Assembly (NCBI RefSeq): GCF_933775445.1
Contig: NW_026089451.1
Span: 62,001-126,000, forward strand
DNA: 64,000 bases
Reading direction: 5' to 3'
Source: Argentina anserina
Taxonomy: Eukaryota; Streptophyta; Magnoliopsida; Rosales; Rosaceae
Part shown: positions 36,801 through 48,644 of the stretch, in pieces
How the letters are laid out: each line of letters starts with the position of its first letter
Numbering within the stretch: position 1 is the first letter of the stretch
Translations under genes and position numbers: made by a program
Notes under the pieces: model-generated
Databases searched by the model: none
What the model saw: the letters and a program-made list of their open reading frames with translations, nothing else
Told to the model about the DNA's origin: nothing

Positions 36801-39800
36801 TCAGATAGTTTCCAGTGTGGGCGTGTGTTTCTTTCAAACTGAGTATCTTTCTATCGTGTGAGTATGTTTACTATTGCACTTTGAGTATCCTTTCAATTCT
36901 CGTTTGAGTATCTTTATGTAAGCCTTTCTTATGCGAGTTTCTATTGAATTTGAGATTGTTTCCAGTGTGGGCGTGTGTTTCTTTCAAACTGAGTATCTTT
37001 CTATCGTTTGAGTATGTTTACTATTACACTTTGCGTATCTTTTCAATTCTCGTTTGAGTATCTTTCTGTAAGCCATTCTGATGCGAGTTTCTATTGAATT
37101 TCAGATAGTTTCCAGTGTGGGCGTGTGTTTCTTTCAAACTGAGTATCTTTCTATCGTTTGAGTATGTTTACAATTGCAATTTGAGTATCTTTTCAATTCT
37201 CGTTTGAGTATCTTTCTGTAAGCCTTTCTGATGCGAGTTTCTATTGAATTTGAGAGTGTTTCCATTGTGGGCGTGTGTTTCTTTCAAAATGAGTATCTTT
37301 CTATCGTTTGAGTATGTTTACTATTGCACTTTGCGTATCTTTTCAATTCTCGTTTGAGTATCTTTCTGACGGATTTCGATGCGAGTTTCTATTGAATTTC
37401 AGATAGTTTCCAGTGTGGGCGTGTGTTTCTTTCAAACTGAGTATCTTTCTATCGTTTGAGTATGTTTACAATTGCAATTTGAGTATCTTTTCAATTCTCG
37501 TTTAAGTATCTTTCTGTAAGCCTTTCCGATGCGAGTTTCTATTGAATTTGAGAGTGTTTCCAGTGTGGGCGTGTGGTTCTTTCAAACTGAGTATCTTTCT
37601 ATCGTTTGAGTATGTTTACTATTACAATTTGAGTATCTTTTCAATTCTCGTTTGAGTATCTTTCTGAACGGCTTTCGATGCGAGTTTCTATTGAATTTCA
37701 TATAGTTTCCAGTTTGGGCGTGTGTTTCTTTCAAACTGAGTATCTTTCTATCATTTGAGTATGTTTACTATTGCACTTTGAGTATCCTTTCAATTCTCGT
37801 TTGAGTATCTTTCTGTAAGCCTTTCCGATGCGAGTTTCTATTGAATTTCAGATAGTTTTCAGTGTGGGCGTGTCTTTCTTTCAAACTGAGTATCTTTCTA
37901 TCGTTTGAGTATGTTTACTATTGCAATTTGAGTATCTTTTCAATTCTCGTTTGAGTATCTTTCTGTAAGCCTTTCTGATGCGAGTTTCTATTGAATTTGA
38001 GAGTGTTTCCATTGTGGGCGTGTGTTTCTTGCAAACTGAGTATCTTTCTATCGTTTGAGTATGTTTACTATTGCACTTTGAGTATCTTTTCAATTCTCGT
38101 TTGAGTATCTTTCTGAACGGCTTTCGATGCGAGTTTTTCTTGAATTTGAGAGTGTTTCCAGTGTGGGCGTGTGTTTCTTTCAAACTGAGTATCTTTCTAT
38201 CGTTTGAGTATGTTTACTATTGCACTTTGAGTATCTTTTCAATTCTCGTTTGAGTATCTTTCTGTAAGCCTTTCTGATGCGAGTTTCTATTGAATTTGAG
38301 AGTGTTTCCAGTGTGGGCGTGTGTTTCTTTCAAACTGAGTATCTTTCTATCGTTTGAGTATGTTTACTATTGCACTTTGCGTATCTTTTCAATTCTCGTT
38401 TGAGTATCTTTCTGAACGGCTTTCGATGCGAGTTTTTCTTGAATTTTAGAGTGTTTCCAGTGTGGGCGTGTGTTTCTTTCAAACTGAGTATCTTTCTATC
38501 GTTTGAGTATGTTTACTATTGCACTTTGAGTATCTTTTCAATTCTCGTTTGAGTATCTTTCTGTAAGCCTTTCCGATGCGAGTTTCTATTGAATTTGAGA
38601 GTGTTTCCAGTGTGGGCGTGTGGTTCTTTCAAACTGAGTATCTTTCTATCGTTTGAGTATGTTTACTATTACAATTTGAGTATCTTTTCAATTCTCGTTT
38701 GAGTATCTTTCTGAACGGCTTTCGATGCGAGTTTCTATTGAATTTCATATAGTTTCCAGTATGGGCGTGTGTTTCTTTCAAACTGAGTATCTTTCTATCG
38801 TGTGAGTATGTTTACTATTGCACTTTGAGTATCCTTTCAATTCTCGTTTGAGTATCTTTCTGTAAGCCTTTCTGATGCGAGTTTCTATTGAATTTGAGAT
38901 TGTTTCCAGTGTGGGCGTGTGTTTCTTTCAAACTGAGTATCTTTCTATCGTTTAAGTATGTTTACTATTGCACTTTGCGTATCTTTTCAATTCTCGTTTG
39001 AGTATCTTTCTGTAAGCCATTCTGATGCGAGTTTCTATTGAATTTCAGATAGTTTCCAGTGTGGGCGTGTGTTTCTTTCAAACTGAGTATCTTTCTATCG
39101 TGTGAGTATGTTTACTATTGCACTTTGAGTATCCTTTCAATTCTCGTTTGAGTATCTTTATGTAAGCCTTTCTTATGCGAGTTTCTATTGAATTTGAGAT
39201 TGTTTCCAGTGTGGGCGTGTGTTTCTTTCAAACTGAGTATCTTTCTATCGTTTGAGTATGTTTACTATTACACTTTGCGTATCTTTTCAATTCTCGTTTG
39301 AGTATCTTTCTGTAAGCCATTCTGATGCGAGTTTCTATTGAATTTCAGATAGTTTCCAGTGTGGGCGTGTGTTTCTTTCAAACTGAGTATCTTTCTATCG
39401 TTTGAGTATGTTTACAATTGCAATTTGAGTATCTTTTCAATTCTCGTTTGAGTATCTTTCTGTAAGCCTTTCTAATGCGAGTTTCTATTGAATTTGAGAG
39501 TGTTTCCATTGTGGGCGTGTGTTTCTTTCAAAATGAGTATCTTTCTATCGTTTGAGTATGTTTACTATTGCACTTTGCGTATCTTTTCAATTCTCGTTTG
39601 AGTATCTTTCTGACGGATTTCGATGCGAGTTTCTATTGAATTTCAGAGAGTTTCCAGTGTGGGCGTGTGTTTCTTTCCAACTGAGTATCTTTCTATCGTT
39701 TGAGTATGTTTACTATTGCACTTTGCGTATCTTTTCAATTCTCGTTTGAGTATGTTTCTGTAAGGCTTTCTGATGCGAGTTTCTCTTGAATTTGAGAGTG

Positions 39801-40835
39801 TTTCCAGTGTGGGCGTGTGGTTCTTTCAAACTGAGTATCTTTCTATCGTTTGAGTATGTTTACTATTGCACTTTGCGTATCTTTTCAATTCTCGTTTGAG
39901 TATCTTTCTGAACGGCTTTCGATGCGAGTTTCTATTGAATTTCAGATAGTTTCCAGTGTGGGCGTGTGTTTCTTTCAAACTGAGTATCTTTCTATCGTTT
40001 GAGTATGTTTACAATTGCAATTTGAGTATCTTTTCAATTCTCGTTTGAGTATCTTTCTGTAAGCCTTTCTGATGCGAGTTTCTATTGAATTTGAGAGTGT
40101 TTCCATTGTGGGCGTGTGTTTCTTTCAAAATGAGTATCTTTCTATCGTTTGAGTATGTTTACTATTGCACTTTGCGTATCTTTTCAATTCTCGTTTGAGT
40201 ATCTTTCTGACGGATTTCGATGCGAGTTTCTATTGAATTTCAGAGAGTTTCCAGTGTGGGCGTGTGTTTCTTTCCAACTGAGTATCTTTATATCGTTTGA
40301 GTATGTTTACTATTGCACTTTGAGTATCTTTTCAATTCTCGTTTAAGTATCTTTCTGTAAGCCTTTCCGATGCGAGTTTCTATTGAATTTGAGAGTGTTT
40401 CCAGTGTGGGCGTGTGTTTCTTTCAAACTGAGTATCTTTCTATCGTTTGAGTATGTTTACTATTGCACTTTGCGTATCTTTTCAATTCTCGTTTGAGTAT
40501 CTTTCTGAACGGCTTTCGATGCTAGTTTCTATTGAATTTCAGATAGTTTCCAGTGTGGGCGTGTGTTTCTTTCAAACTGAGTATCTTTCTATCGTTTGAG
40601 TATGTTTACTATTGCACTTTGCGTATCTTTTCAATTCTCATTTGAGTATCTTTCTAAACGGCTTTCGATGCGAGTTTCTATTGAATTTCAGATAGTTTCC
40701 AGTGTGGGCGTGTGTTTCTTTCAAACTGAGTATATTTCTATCGTTTGAGTATGTTTACTATTGCACTTTGCGTATCTTTTCAATTCTCGTTTGAGTATGT
40801 TTCTGTAAGCCTTTCTGATGCGAGTTTCTCTTGAA
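33887..40835. repeat. Transition zone of mixed monomers with local duplications
   Basis: Left-half modules (Pt-Q-P*-D near 36.9-37.5 and 39.1-39.7 kb) are mixed with monomers that dominate further right (O near 34933, E near 35382). Two internal duplications are visible. About 36.7-37.3 kb recurs at 38.9-39.6 kb, offset 2244, sharing CTTTATGTAAGCC. About 35.04-35.35 kb recurs at 37.73-38.05 kb, offset 2691, sharing GTGTCTTTCTTTC and TTTCTTGCAAAC. A one-base insertion, GTATCTTTTCTATCG, near 35797 makes a 151-base monomer. GTGTGGTTCTTTC recurs near 37573, 38620 and 39818. No gene is seen. Confidence 0.75.
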
Positions 40836-42345
40836 TTTGAGAGTGTTTCCAGTGTGGGCGTGTGTTTGTTTCAAACTGAGTATCTTTCTATCGTTTGAGT
40901 ATGTTTACTATTGCAATTTGAGTATCTTTTCAATTCTCGTTTGAGTATCTTTCTGTAAGCCTTTCTGATGCGAGTTTCTATTGAATTTGAGGGTGTTTCC
41001 AGTGTGGGCGTGTGTTTCTTTCAAACTGAGTATCTTTCTATCGTTTGAGTATGTTTACAATTGCAATTTGAGTATCTTTTCAATTCTCGTTTGAGTATGT
41101 TTCTGTAAACCTTTCTGATGAGAGTTTCTATTGAATTTGAGATTGTTTCCAGTGTGGGCGTGTGTTTCTTTCAAACTGAGTATCTTTCTATCGTTTGAGT
41201 ATGTTTACAATTGCAATTTGAGTATCTTTTCAATTCTCGTTTGAGTATCTTTCTCTAAGGCTTTCTGATGCGAGTTTCTATTGAATTTGAGAGTGTTTCC
41301 AGTGTGGGCGTGTGTTTCTTTCAAACTGAGTATCTTTCTATCGTTTGAGTATGTTTACTATTGCACTTTGCGTATCTTTTCAATTCTCGTTTGAGTATCT
41401 TTCTGAACGGCTTTCGATGAGAGTTTTTCTTGAATTTTAGAGTGTTTCCAGTGTGGGCGTGTGTTTCTTTCAAACTGAGTATCTTTCTATCGTTTGAGTA
41501 TGTTTACTATTGCACTTTGAGTATCTTTTCAATTCTCGTTTGAGTATCTTTCTGAAAGGCTTTCGATGCGAGTTTCTATTGAATTTCAGATAGTTTCCAG
41601 TGTGGGCGTGTGTTTCTTTCAAACTGAGTATCTTTCTATCGTGTGAGTATGTTTACTATTGCACTTTGAGTATCCTTTCAATTCTCGTTTGAATATCTTT
41701 CTGTAAGCCTTTCTGATGCGAGTTTCTATTGAATTTGTGATTGTTTCCAGTGTGGGCGTGTGTTTCTTTCAAACTGAGTATCTTTCTATCGTTTGAGTAT
41801 GTTTACTATTGCACTTTGCGTATCTTTTCAATTCTCGTTTGAGTATCTTTCTGTAAGCCATTCTGATGCGAGTTTCTATTGAATTTCAGATAGTTTCTAG
41901 TGTGGGCGTGTGTTTCTTTCAAACTGAGTATCTTTCTATTGTTTGAGTATGTTTACTATTGCAATTTGAGTATCTTTTCAATTCTCGTTTGAGTATCTTT
42001 CTGAACGGCTTTCGATGCGAGTTTTTCTTGAATTTGAGATAGTTTCTAGTGTGGGCGTGTGTTTCTTTCAAACTGAGTATCTTTCTATCGTTTGAGTATG
42101 TTTACTATTGCACTTTGAGTATCTTTTCAATTCTCGTTTGAGTATCTTTCTGTAAGCCTTTCTGATGCGAGTTTCTATTGAATTTGAGAGTTTTTCCAGT
42201 GTGGGCGTGTGTTTCTTTCAAACTGAGTATCTTTCTATCGTTTGAGTATGTTTACTATTACAATTTGAGTATCTTTTCAATTCTCGTTTGAGTATCTTTC
42301 TGAATGGCTTTCGATGCGAGTTTCTATTGAATTTCAGATAGTTTC
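40836..42345. repeat. About 10-monomer block, first copy (offset 2839)
   Basis: It repeats at about 43675-45184. Shared rare markers are GTGTTTGTTTC (about 40863), GAATTTGAGGGTG (40991), GTAAACC with GATGAGAG (about 41108), CTCTAAGGC (about 41254), GAATTTGTGATTG (about 41736) and GAATGGC (42302). The run holds J/R-like, P, K, Q, N and M monomers rather than the Nt-R-T modules of the left half. Confidence 0.82.
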
Positions 42346-42408
42346 TAGTGTGGGCGTGTGTTTCTTTCAAACTGAGTATCTTTCTATCGTTTGAGTATGT
42401 TTACTATT

Positions 42409-42704
42409 GCACTTTGCGTATCTTTTCAATTCTCGTTTGAGTATCTTTCTGACAGCTTTCGATGCGAGTTTCTATTGAATTTCAGAGAGTTTCCAGTGTG
42501 GGCGTGTGTTTCTTTCAAACTGAGTATCTTTCTATCGTTTGAGTATGTTTACTATTGCACTTTGCGTATCTTTTCAATTCTCGTTTGAGTATCTTTCTGA
42601 CAGCTTTCGATGCGAGTTTCTATTGAATTTCAGAGAGTTTCCAGTGTGGGCGTGTGTTTCTTTCAAACTGAGTATCTTTCTATCGTTTGAGTATGTTTAC
42701 TATT
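42409..42704. repeat. Tandem pair of identical 148-bp S monomers
   Basis: Two successive monomers carry GACAGCTTTCGATGCGAG and TTTCAGAGAG at exactly 148 bases. At other S sites (24476, 33739, 45548, 49733, 52274) S is single, so this is probably a recent one-monomer duplication. Confidence 0.78.
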
Positions 42705-43370
42705 GCACTTTGCGTATCTTTTCAATTCCCGTTTGAGTATCTTTCTGAACGGCTTTCGATGCTAGTTTTTCTTGAATTTTAGAGTGTTTCCAGTGTGGGC
42801 GTGTGTTTCTTTCAAACTGAGTATCTTTCTATCGTTTGAGTATGTTTACTATTGCACTTTGAGTATCTTTTCAATTCTCGTTTGAGTATCTTTCTGTAAG
42901 CCTTTCTGATGCGAGTTTCTATTGAATTTGAGAGTTTTTCCAGTGTGGGCGTGTGTTTCTTTCAAACTGAGTATCTTTCTATCGTTTGAGTATGTTTACT
43001 ATTACAATTTGAGTATCTTTTCAATTCTCGTTTGAGTATCTTTCTGAATGGCTTTCGATGCGAGTTTCTATTGAATTTCAGATAGTTTCCAGTGTGGGCG
43101 TGTGTTTCTTTCAAACTGAGTATCTTTCTATCGTGTGAGTATGTTTACTATTGCACTTTGAGTATCCTTTCATTTCTCGTTTGAATATCTTTCTGTAAGC
43201 CTTTCTGATGCGAGTTTCTATTGAATTTGAGATTGTTTCCAGTGTGGGCGTGTGTTTCTTTCAAACTGAGTATCTTTCCATCGTTTGAGTATGTTTACTA
43301 TTGCACTTTGCGTATCTTTTCAATTTTCGTTTGAGTATCTTTCTGAACAGCTTTCGATGCGAGTTTCTAT
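42557..43370. repeat. Block copied to 45548-46361 (offset 2991)
   Basis: It starts with S, followed by the monomer with CAATTCCCG and GATGCTAG, then P with GAGAGTTTTTCC, M (GAATGGC), P with CATTTCTCG, and a monomer preceded by TATCTTTCCATCG and carrying CAATTTTCG and GAACAGC. All markers recur in order 2991 bases later. After the O monomer the two diverge (GTGTGGG here against GTTTGGG at about 46384). Confidence 0.8.
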
Positions 43371-43674
43371 TGAATTTCAGATAGTTTCCAGTGTGGGCGT
43401 GTGTTTCTTTCAAACTGAGTATCTTTCTATCGTGTGAGTATGTTTACTATTGCACTTTGAGTATCCTTTCAATTCTCGTTTGAGTATCTTTCTGTAAGCC
43501 TTTCCGATGCGAGTTTCTATTGAATTTCAGATAGTTTCCAGTGTGGGCGTGTGTTTCTTTCAAACTGAGTATCTTTCTATCGTTTGAGTATGTTTACTAT
43601 TGCAATTTGCGTATCTTTTCAATTCTCGTTTGAGTATCTTTCTGTAAGCCTTTCTGATGCGAGTTTCTATTGAA

Positions 43675-45184
43675 TTTGAGAGTGTTTCCAGTGTGGGCGT
43701 GTGTTTGTTTCAAACTGAGTATCTTTCTATCGTTTGAGTATGTTTACTATTGCAATTTGAGTATCTTTTCAATTCTCGTTTGAGTATCTTTCTGTAAGCC
43801 TTTCTGATGCGAGTTTCTATTGAATTTGAGGGTGTTTCCAGTGTGGGCGTGTGTTTCTTTCAAACTGAGTATCTTTCTATCGTTTGAGTATGTTTACAAT
43901 TGCAATTTGAGTATCTTTTCAATTCTCGTTTGAGTATGTTTCTGTAAACCTTTCTGATGAGAGTTTCTATTGAATTTGAGATTGTTTCCAGTGTGGGCGT
44001 GTGTTTCTTTCAAACTGAGTATCTTTCTATCGTTTGAGTATGTTTACAATTGCAATTTGAGTATCTTTTCAATTCTCGTTTGAGTATCTTTCTCTAAGGC
44101 TTTCTGATGCGAGTTTCTATTGAATTTGAGAGTGTTTCCAGTGTGGGCGTGTGTTTCTTTCAAACTGAGTATCTTTCTATCGTTTGAGTATGTTTACTAT
44201 TGCACTTTGCGTATCTTTTCAATTCTCGTTTGAGTATCTTTCTGAACGGCTTTCGATGAGAGTTTTTCTTGAATTTTAGAGTGTTTCCAGTGTGGGCGTG
44301 TGTTTCTTTCAAACTGAGTATCTTTCTATCGTTTGAGTATGTTTACTATTGCACTTTGAGTATCTTTTCAATTCTCGTTTGAGTATCTTTCTGAAAGGCT
44401 TTCGATGCGAGTTTCTATTGAATTTCAGATAGTTTCCAGTGTGGGCGTGTGTTTCTTTCAAACTGAGTATCTTTCTATCGTGTGAGTATGTTTACTATTG
44501 CACTTTGAGTATCCTTTCAATTCTCGTTTGAATATCTTTCTGTAAGCCTTTCTGATGCGAGTTTCTATTGAATTTGTGATTGTTTCCAGTGTGGGCGTGT
44601 GTTTCTTTCAAACTGAGTATCTTTCTATCGTTTGAGTATGTTTACTATTGCACTTTGCGTATCTTTTCAATTCTCGTTTGAGTATCTTTCTGTAAGCCAT
44701 TCTGATGCGAGTTTCTATTGAATTTCAGATAGTTTCTAGTGTGGGCGTGTGTTTCTTTCAAACTGAGTATCTTTCTATTGTTTGAGTATGTTTACTATTG
44801 CAATTTGAGTATCTTTTCAATTCTCGTTTGAGTATCTTTCTGAACGGCTTTCGATGCGAGTTTTTCTTGAATTTGAGATAGTTTCTAGTGTGGGCGTGTG
44901 TTTCTTTCAAACTGAGTATCTTTCTATCGTTTGAGTATGTTTACTATTGCACTTTGAGTATCTTTTAAATTCTCGTTTGAGTATCTTTCTGTAAGCCTTT
45001 CTGATGCGAGTTTCTATTGAATTTGAGAGTTTTTCCAGTGTGGGCGTGTGTTTCTTTCAAACTGAGTATCTTTCTATCGTTTGAGTATGTTTACTATTAC
45101 AATTTGAGTATCTTTTCAATTCTCGTTTGAGTATCTTTCTGAATGGCTTTCGATGCGAGTTTCTATTGAATTTCAGATAGTTTC
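43675..45184. repeat. About 10-monomer block, second copy (offset 2839)
   Basis: It matches 40836-42345 in order and in all rare markers listed there. A private difference is TCTTTTAAATTC near 44956. Its right half is also the start of the 4185-base duplication, so the blocks overlap and are not independent modules. Confidence 0.82.
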
Positions 45185-46999
45185 CAGTGTGGGCGTGTGT
45201 TTCTTTCAAACTGAGTATCTTTCTATCGTGTGAGTATGTTTACTATTGCACTTTGAGTATCCTTTCATTTCTCGTTTGAATATCTTTCTGTAAGCCTTTC
45301 TGATGCGAGTTTCTATTGAATTTGAGATTGTTTCCAGTGTGGGCGTGTGTTTCTTTCAAACTGAGTATCTTTCTATCGTGTGAGTATGTTTACTATTGCA
45401 CTTTGAGTATCTTTTCAATTCTCGTTTGAATATCTTTCTGTAAGCCTTTCTGATGCGAGTTTCTATTGAATTTCAGATAGTTTCTAGTGTGGGCGTGTGT
45501 TTCTTTCAAACTGAGTATCTTTCTATCGTTTGAGTATGTTTACTATTGCACTTTGCGTATCTTTTCAATTCTCGTTTGAGTATCTTTCTGACAGCTTTCG
45601 ATGCGAGTTTCTATTGAATTTCAGAGAGTTTCCAGTGTGGGCGTGTGTTTCTTTCAAACTGAGTATCTTTCTATCGTTTGAGTATGTTTACTATTGCACT
45701 TTGCGTATCTTTTCAATTCCCGTTTGAGTATCTTTCTGAACGGCTTTCGATGCTAGTTTTTCTTGAATTTTAGAGTGTTTCCAGTGTGGGCGTGTGTTTC
45801 TTTCAAACTGAGTATCTTTCTATCGTTTGAGTATGTTTACTATTGCACTTTGAGTATCTTTTCAATTCTCGTTTGAGTATCTTTCTGTAAGCCTTTCTGA
45901 TGCGAGTTTCTATTGAATTTGAGAGTTTTTCCAGTGTGGGCGTGTGTTTCTTTCAAACTGAGTATCTTTCTATCGTTTGAGTATGTTTACTATTACAATT
46001 TGAGTATCTTTTCAATTCTCGTTTGAGTATCTTTCTGAATGGCTTTCGATGCGAGTTTCTATTGAATTTCAGATAGTTTCCAGTGTGGGCGTGTGTTTCT
46101 TTCAAACTGAGTATCTTTCTATCGTGTGAGTATGTTTACTATTGCACTTTGAGTATCCTTTCATTTCTCGTTTGAATATCTTTCTGTAAGCCTTTCTGAT
46201 GCGAGTTTCTATTGAATTTGAGATTGTTTCCAGTGTGGGCGTGTGTTTCTTTCAAACTGAGTATCTTTCCATCGTTTGAGTATGTTTACTATTGCACTTT
46301 GCGTATCTTTTCAATTTTCGTTTGAGTATCTTTCTGAACAGCTTTCGATGCGAGTTTCTATTGAATTTTAGATAGTTTCCAGTTTGGGCGTGTGTTTCTT
46401 TCAAACTGAGTATCTTTCTATCATTTGAGTATGTTTACTATTGCACTTTGAGTATCCTTTCAATTCTCGTTTGAGTATCTTTCTGTAAGCCTTTCCGATG
46501 CGAGTTTCTATTGAATTTCAGATAGTTTTCAGTGTGGGCGTGTGTTTCTTTCAAACTGAGTATCTTTCTATCGTTTGAGTATGTTTACTATTGCAATTTG
46601 AGTATCTTTTCAATTCTCGTTTGAGTATCTTTCTGTAAGCCTTTCTGATGCGAGTTTCTATTGAATTTGAGAGTGTTTCCATTGTGGGCGTGTGTTTCTT
46701 GCAAACTGAGTATCTTTCTATTGTTTGAGTATGTTTACTATTGCACTTTGCGTATCTTTTCAATTCTCGTTTGAGTATCTTTCTGACGGCTTTCGATGCG
46801 AGTTTCTATTGAATTTCAGAGAGTTTCCAGTGTGGGCGTGTGTTTCTTTCAAACTGAGTATCTTTCTATCGTTTGAGTATGTTTACTATTGCACTTTGCG
46901 TATCTTTTTAATTCTCGTTTGAGTATCTTTCTGTAAGCCATTCTGATGCGAGTTTCTATTGAATTTCAGATAGTTTTCAGTGTGGGCGTGTGTTTCTTT
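44240..46999. repeat. About 18-monomer block, copy 1 of a 4185-bp offset repeat
   Basis: It matches about 48425-51184. Anchors at both sites, 4185 apart, are GATGAGAG with TTTTTCTTG, K (GAAAGGC), GTGATTG, the Q monomer with TTTCTAGTG, S at 45548 and 49733, CAATTCCCG, and E at 46743 and 50928. It ends near the base change CTATTGCTTG (about 47019) against CTATCGTGTG (about 51204). Confidence 0.82.
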
Positions 47000-48360
47000 C
47001 AAACTGAGTATCTTTCTATTGCTTGAGTATGTTTACTATTGCAATTTGAGTATCTTTTCAATTCTCGTTTGAGTATCTTTCTGAACAGCTTTCGATGCGA
47101 GTTTCTATTGAATTTTAGATAGTTTCCAGTGTGGGCGTGTGTTTCTTTCAAACTGAGTATCTTTCTATCATTTGAGTATGTTTACTATTGCACTTTGAGT
47201 ATCTTTTCAATTCTCGTTTGAGTATCTTTCTGTAAGCCTTTCCGATGCGAGTTTATATTGAATTTGAGAGTGTTTCCAGTGTGGGCGTGTGTTTCTTTCA
47301 AACTGAGTATCTTTCTATCGTTTGAGTATGTTTACTATTGCACTTTGCGTATCTTTTCAATTCTCATTTGAGTATCTTTCTAAACGGCTTTCGATGCGAG
47401 TTTCTATTGAATTTCAGATAGTTTCCAGTGTGGGCGTGTGTTTCTTTCAAACTGAGTATCTTTCTATCGTTTGAGTATGTTTACTATTGCACTTTGCGTA
47501 TCTTTTCAATTCTCGTTTGAGTATGTTTCTGTAAGCCTTTCTGATGCGAGTTTCTCTTGAATTTGAGAGTGTTTCCAGTGTGGGCGTGTGTTTCTTTCAA
47601 ACTGAGTATCTTTCTATCGTTTGAGTATGTTTACAATTGCAATTTGAGTATCTTTTCAATTCTCGTTTGAGTATGTTTCTGTAAACCTTTCTGATGCGAG
47701 TTTCTATTGAATTTGAGATTGTTTCCAGTGTGGGCGTGTGTTTCTTTCAAACTGAGTATCTTTCTATCGTTTGAGTATGTTTACAATTGCAATTTGAGTA
47801 TCTTTTCAATTCTCGTTTGAGTATCTTTCTCTAAGGCTTTCTGATGCGACTTTCTATTGAATTTGAGAGTGTTTCCAGTGTGGGCGTGTGTTTCTTTCAA
47901 ACTGAGTATCTTTCTATCGTTTGAGTATGTTTACTATTGCACTTTGCGTATCTTTTCAATTCTCGTTTGAGTATCTTTCTGAACGGCTTTCGATGAGAGT
48001 TTTTCTTGAATTTTAGAGTGTTTCCAGTTTGGGCGTGTGTTTCTTTCAAACTGAGTATCTTTCTATCGTTTGAGTATGTTTACTATTGCACTTTGAGTAT
48101 CTTTTCAATTCTCGTTTGAGTATCTTTCTGAAAGGCTTTCGATGCGAGTTTCTATTGAATTTCAGATAGTTTCCAGTGTGGGCGTGTGTTTCTTTCAAAC
48201 TGAGTATCTTTCTATCGTGTGAGTATGTTTACTATTGCGCTTTGAGTATCCTTTCAATTCTCGTTTGAATATCTTTCTGTAAGCCTTTCTGATGCGAGTT
48301 TCTATTGAATTTGAGATTGTTTCCAGTGTGGGCGTGTGTTTCTTTCAAACTGAGTATCTT
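46740..48360. repeat. About 11-monomer block copied to 53466-55086 (offset 6726)
   Basis: Shared anchors are E (GACGGCTTTC), CTATTGCTTGAG (about 47018 and 53744), J (TAAACGG, 47381 and 54107), GTAAACC, GATGCGACTTTC and the rare TATTGCGCTTTG (48237 and 54963). Offset 6726 equals 4185 plus 2541. The block therefore follows the first and third members of the surrounding duplication series but not the second. Confidence 0.82.
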
Positions 48361-48644
48361 TCTATCGTTTGAGTATGTTTACTATTGCACTTTGCGTATC
48401 TTTTCAATTTTCGTTTGAGTATCTTTCTGAACGGCTTTCGATGAGAGTTTTTCTTGAATTTTAGAGTGTTTCCAGTTTGGGCGTGTGTTTCTTTCAAACT
48501 GAGTATCTTTCTATCGTTTGAGTATGTTTACTATTGCACTTTGAGTATCTTTTCAATTCTCGTTTGAGTATCTTTCTGAAAGGCTTTCGATGCGAGTTTC
48601 TATTGAATTTCAGATAGTTTCCAGTGTGGGCGTGTGTTTCTTTC

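Noticed and set aside
22790..38183. Reverse-strand lysine/arginine-rich open frames of 70-100 codons (22790-23032, 32053-32295, 36086-36388, 37881-38183) resembling a repeat protein
   Set aside because: A frame on the minus strand has no stop across a 150-base monomer, so runs of 150-base monomers give an open frame with a 50-residue period. Any 148/149-base monomer shifts it, the copies are merely duplicated DNA, and no start context or conserved family is visible.
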